From positions 5,241,326-5,305,325 of the forward strand of contig OU342826.1 of assembly GCA_910591455.2 (NCBI GenBank): 64,000 bases of DNA, given 5' to 3'. Under the pieces are notes generated by a model. The model had not been told where the DNA came from and made no database searches. It saw only the letters and a program-made list of their open reading frames with translations. Source of the stretch: Pholis gunnellus. Taxonomy: Eukaryota; Chordata; Actinopteri; Perciformes; Pholidae. Below are positions 60,609-64,000 of the stretch, piece after piece (within the stretch, counting starts at the first letter, position 1; every line of letters begins with the position of its first letter). Both the position numbers and the translations under genes were made by a program.

Positions 60609-63600
60609 GTGAGCTTTGTGAATTTACACTCAAGATTTGGGGACGTTAAGGATTCACTTTTGGAATTATCTCGTAAGACGAGGCGTCATCAAATCTTTGC
60701 GACTGTTGAGTTTGAACGCTGTTACTGAAATGTGATTGTCTCTCACGCTGTGGTTGGCACCAAGCCAACGTGTTTTGTAATTTATTTAACAGCTTGTGGC
60801 AGTGAGTCGGGCTTCGTAGCGGTCCTAAAAGTCACATAAAAAAGGAGAGAGACAAATTGGTGTCAGCGTCATTAACATGCGTAACAAAACTGATGCGTCA
60901 TCAGAAACACATTTTTACAGATGTTATGCTATCATTTAAAGCATATTGGCGTGTATACCTTTTGGTATTTATAGTTTGGTGTTTAATTTCTATGCTGGCA
61001 TGCAAAAACACATACACACCATCCTGCCCTTTGCCATGCATAACGAATATCACGAGACAAAGGCCTTTATTCGTTGTGCCTTTCAGCTCAAATGAAAGCA
61101 CTTACAGACCTGTAACGTGGTTGTAAAGTCTTCTAGTGATGCAGTTGAAGAGTTCTCACAGTGACACTGCTTGTGTGGGAGAGAAACCGAGTTCACTCTG
61201 CCCTGCCGTGGCCCCCCGGGTCTCTTGGTAAGCAACAAGCTCCTGTGTTCAGAAGACGCCACTAGGAGCCATGGTCACATTCTGTGTGTGTGTGTGTGTG
61301 TGTTGGCAGGAGTCATTTTTGAACTGGCTGAGAAGTGCTGGTGTGAGAAACCCTACCGCCCTTCGGTGGCCCCCCTCGGTTAGCCGGGTCTAAAGACCCC
61401 TGAGGTTCTGCAGTGTTAGAACTGGCCCCCGGCCCACATCAAGGCGATGCACGTCTGCGCGTGTATATCACTGTTGCCTGTATCTACTCTAAATGTACAC
61501 GGGAGTTTTGTCTTTATAAGGGCAATGAGCAGTTTCTTTCCTGCAGTTGCTTTTGGCCGCCGCTCGTTACTGAGGATTTCCGAGCTTCTTCTTTGGGCTA
61601 CGGCGGTGGGCGGAGCCAGGTTTCAGAGCACGATGGACGCTCCTTGAACCAAATCAGTGGCTGTCGATCAGTTTAGTTTTATAAAAGACGGACATTGTCG
61701 TGTGACAGGGGAGTGTGTTACTGAAAGAAGTGGATCTTCACCGTCAGGTTAGCTGATAATAAGGGAAAAGGGTCGATTGTTTTAGTCTCGCACTCTTGCA
61801 GATGCTGCACTGTATTCAGGGCTGTCTGGGTTGTGATGAAGTCTGTTGCATGAAGATAAGCGACGACACTGGGAAGCCATTTTGAAAACGTGTCACTTAC
61901 AACGAATGTCTTCAGATGGACTAGTGAAAAAAAGGCTCAGATTCACAGTTTTTATGCAACTTTGAATCAAACTTTGAATCTTCCTGCTTTCCCTTCTCTT
62001 ATTCTGCCCCCCCTGACACCTTTTTATCACAAAATGTGAGAGGATGACTAAGATGAGAGGATGCTGGTATGTGTAACGTTATAGCTGTGTGTGTCAGGAT
62101 ATCCAGGTTTTCACGACGTGCATTTCAGAGATGCTTGTGCTGAGATGCTTCTGCTGGTGGTAAAGACGCCATGAGGTCGGTGGGGATGTATGGTGACAAT
62201 GACAGCAGCAAAGAAAATGATTTATGAACATTTTGCGCAAAATATAAGCCTCGTTAAAAGCCAATTAGATGGTCGGTGTAAAGGACGGGCTTCTCGTTTT
62301 CTGTTTTAAATCCAATATGTTTTTGCACTTGAACTGGACGACGCTAGACATTCATTAATTCACACATTGAGCCGCTATTCATATCAGATGGCAGCATCTG
62401 TGACACAGTATTAAATATACACAGAGTATATTCTAGCTAACATGAGTTTGTCTTTGCAATGTAAGTCAACTGGCTGTAACCCAATGGAAAGTGGCCTCAT
62501 CAACGAGTTACCTGGTAGCGCTGAAGCGTAAAAATGTGTTTTTCCCTTAAAAGTCCTCTGTAACTTAACAGCAATCAGTGTTGCTAAGTTACAGGGAAAT
62601 GAACCCTCACAGACGTATTAATACCTACCAATGTCTCTCAGTTTATATCACCACACACACACACACACAGATAACGCGTACACACAGATCATTTACAGGT
62701 GGCTGACACGAGAGTAATTGGTCACCACAGCATCTATCTGCAGCATGTAACCGTGGCGTTTTTCATTCTGAAGTTCCCTAATTAGCATTAACTGCTTCAC
62801 CTTTGTGTGTTGCTGTTGGTGACAATGGGCCACCCACCACGGACACACAAAGAGCAGCCGCTACGTGTACTTAGACATGTTGACTCATTGGTGAGACGAG
62901 GAGAGCAAACAAGGAAGTGCCGAGGCCAACAAGTACCTCGGTACCCTTTACAATTGCAGTATTCACCGACGTGTCGCGTCACAGAGTTTTTTGGTGACTA
63001 ATAGTCATCAGTCACAAAAAAAAAAGGCTTTGGCTGTTTTTGAAGTTGATATTTGGAGCTGAGGGTCGTAGCAGGACACAAATAGCTCTCTAGTGAAGCA
63101 GACATGTATGTTTTTAGTCAGAATGAGTTGGCATGATAAAGGTAAAAGGGTTGTTAGTAGGTGGCTTTACCAGAGCTGCCGCGCACTCCCATGATTATAT
63201 GAGTGGCGTGAAATAAAGTGTATTTATAATCCGTGCCCGGAAATCTCCCAGGAAGTGATTTTCTTCCTGTGAAGTTGGTCTCGGATCAGAACTGTCAAAT
63301 CCTTCTCCCCCTGCCTGTCGACATCAGCCTAAATAAACACAAACCAGAAACCTGGACCTCTTTACGACGGTGTATTTATAGTCTCAAAATCAAAAGTACG
63401 TTTTTTTTTTTTTCTTTTTTTAACTCCCCCAAGTGTATCTGTGCTCGACTACCGTGGAAGAATTTCATTAGGAATCAAATCCTGTTAAACATAATCCTGC
63501 CTCTGATTACTCCCGAGTCTGGGAGTCGCCAGGGGTTTCGAGTGACGTCGGGGGAGAGGGAGGGAGGGAGGGGGGAGGGGTGTGGGTGGGGGGGGGGGGA

Positions 63601-64000
63601 CTGTTGCTGAGCACAGTCACCAGGGACGGCAGGTGCCCCGTGTCCTCGGGCTGCTGCTGGGCTGCGTGCTGCCCGTCTGCCAAGGAGACGCTCGGCTGGA
63701 TCGTGTTGCATCACTTTGAAATTGCAAGAACCCAACCCATGTCACAGCAGGGGCCTGTGTGTGTGCGTGTGTGTGTGTGTGCTTTATTAGTTCTTGACAG
63801 GCCCGTGCATAACAACTTGGTGGAAGAATTAGGCTTACATGTGAGTTCCGCATCTGTGGATTCATACTGTACGTGCGACTTGCGTCTCGGCGAGGTATGA
63901 ACGGAAGGAACTGGAGGAGGCTCGTGGAGCGTGTAGGTCGTATCTACAGAGGAGGAGGTTCAAGAAGGTGTTTGTTGACTCGTCCAGCGGGAACATTCGA
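60609..64000 (+). other. stim2 intron 2 (start)
   Basis: The next STIM2 exon (human FIREDMKYKDATNKH) was looked for and not found. Contains a short CA run at 62652-62670 and a G-run at 63588-63599. No supported gene. Confidence 0.5.

Overview
This is a nuclear genomic window from a ray-finned (teleost) fish. Split vertebrate genes with GT-AG introns, dense CA/TG microsatellites, homopolymer C/G runs and copies of short interspersed elements typical of teleosts all point that way. Nothing bacterial or viral was identified with confidence. No search tools were available: gene identities come from reading translated exons against family knowledge, and exon edges come from GT/AG sites plus reading-frame continuity.

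Layout: (1) 1-21760 carries the 3' part of rbpj (+), the Notch-pathway transcription factor CSL. Ten coding exons lie between 6645 and 17789, followed by a long 3'UTR; the first coding exon was not found. (2) 23547-28375 is cckar (-), the cholecystokinin receptor, complete in five exons (452 aa). (3) 30327-40281 is tbc1d19 (+), a TBC/Rab-GAP-fold protein. Nineteen exons are visible and one is almost entirely lost in a 100-N assembly gap at 33627-33726. (4) 43080-44683 is a probable promoter and 5'UTR, then stim2 (+), the ER calcium sensor, with exon 1 at 44684, a 15.7-kb intron and exon 2 at 60478; the rest lies beyond the window. The order and orientation rbpj(+), cckar(-), tbc1d19(+), stim2(+) match what I know of human 4p15.2, in far less DNA.

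The genes do not form a pathway; they are a conserved synteny block. The most notable points are: an Arg codon in cckar at the normally invariant Trp of the TM6 CWxP switch, with a second unusual residue in the peptide pocket; an unidentified membrane-protein-like reading frame abutting the assembly gap inside tbc1d19; CA or TG repeats placed within about 30 nt downstream of several 5' splice sites; an RFX-type X-box just upstream of the tbc1d19 start; and a perfect 28-bp palindrome in a tbc1d19 intron.
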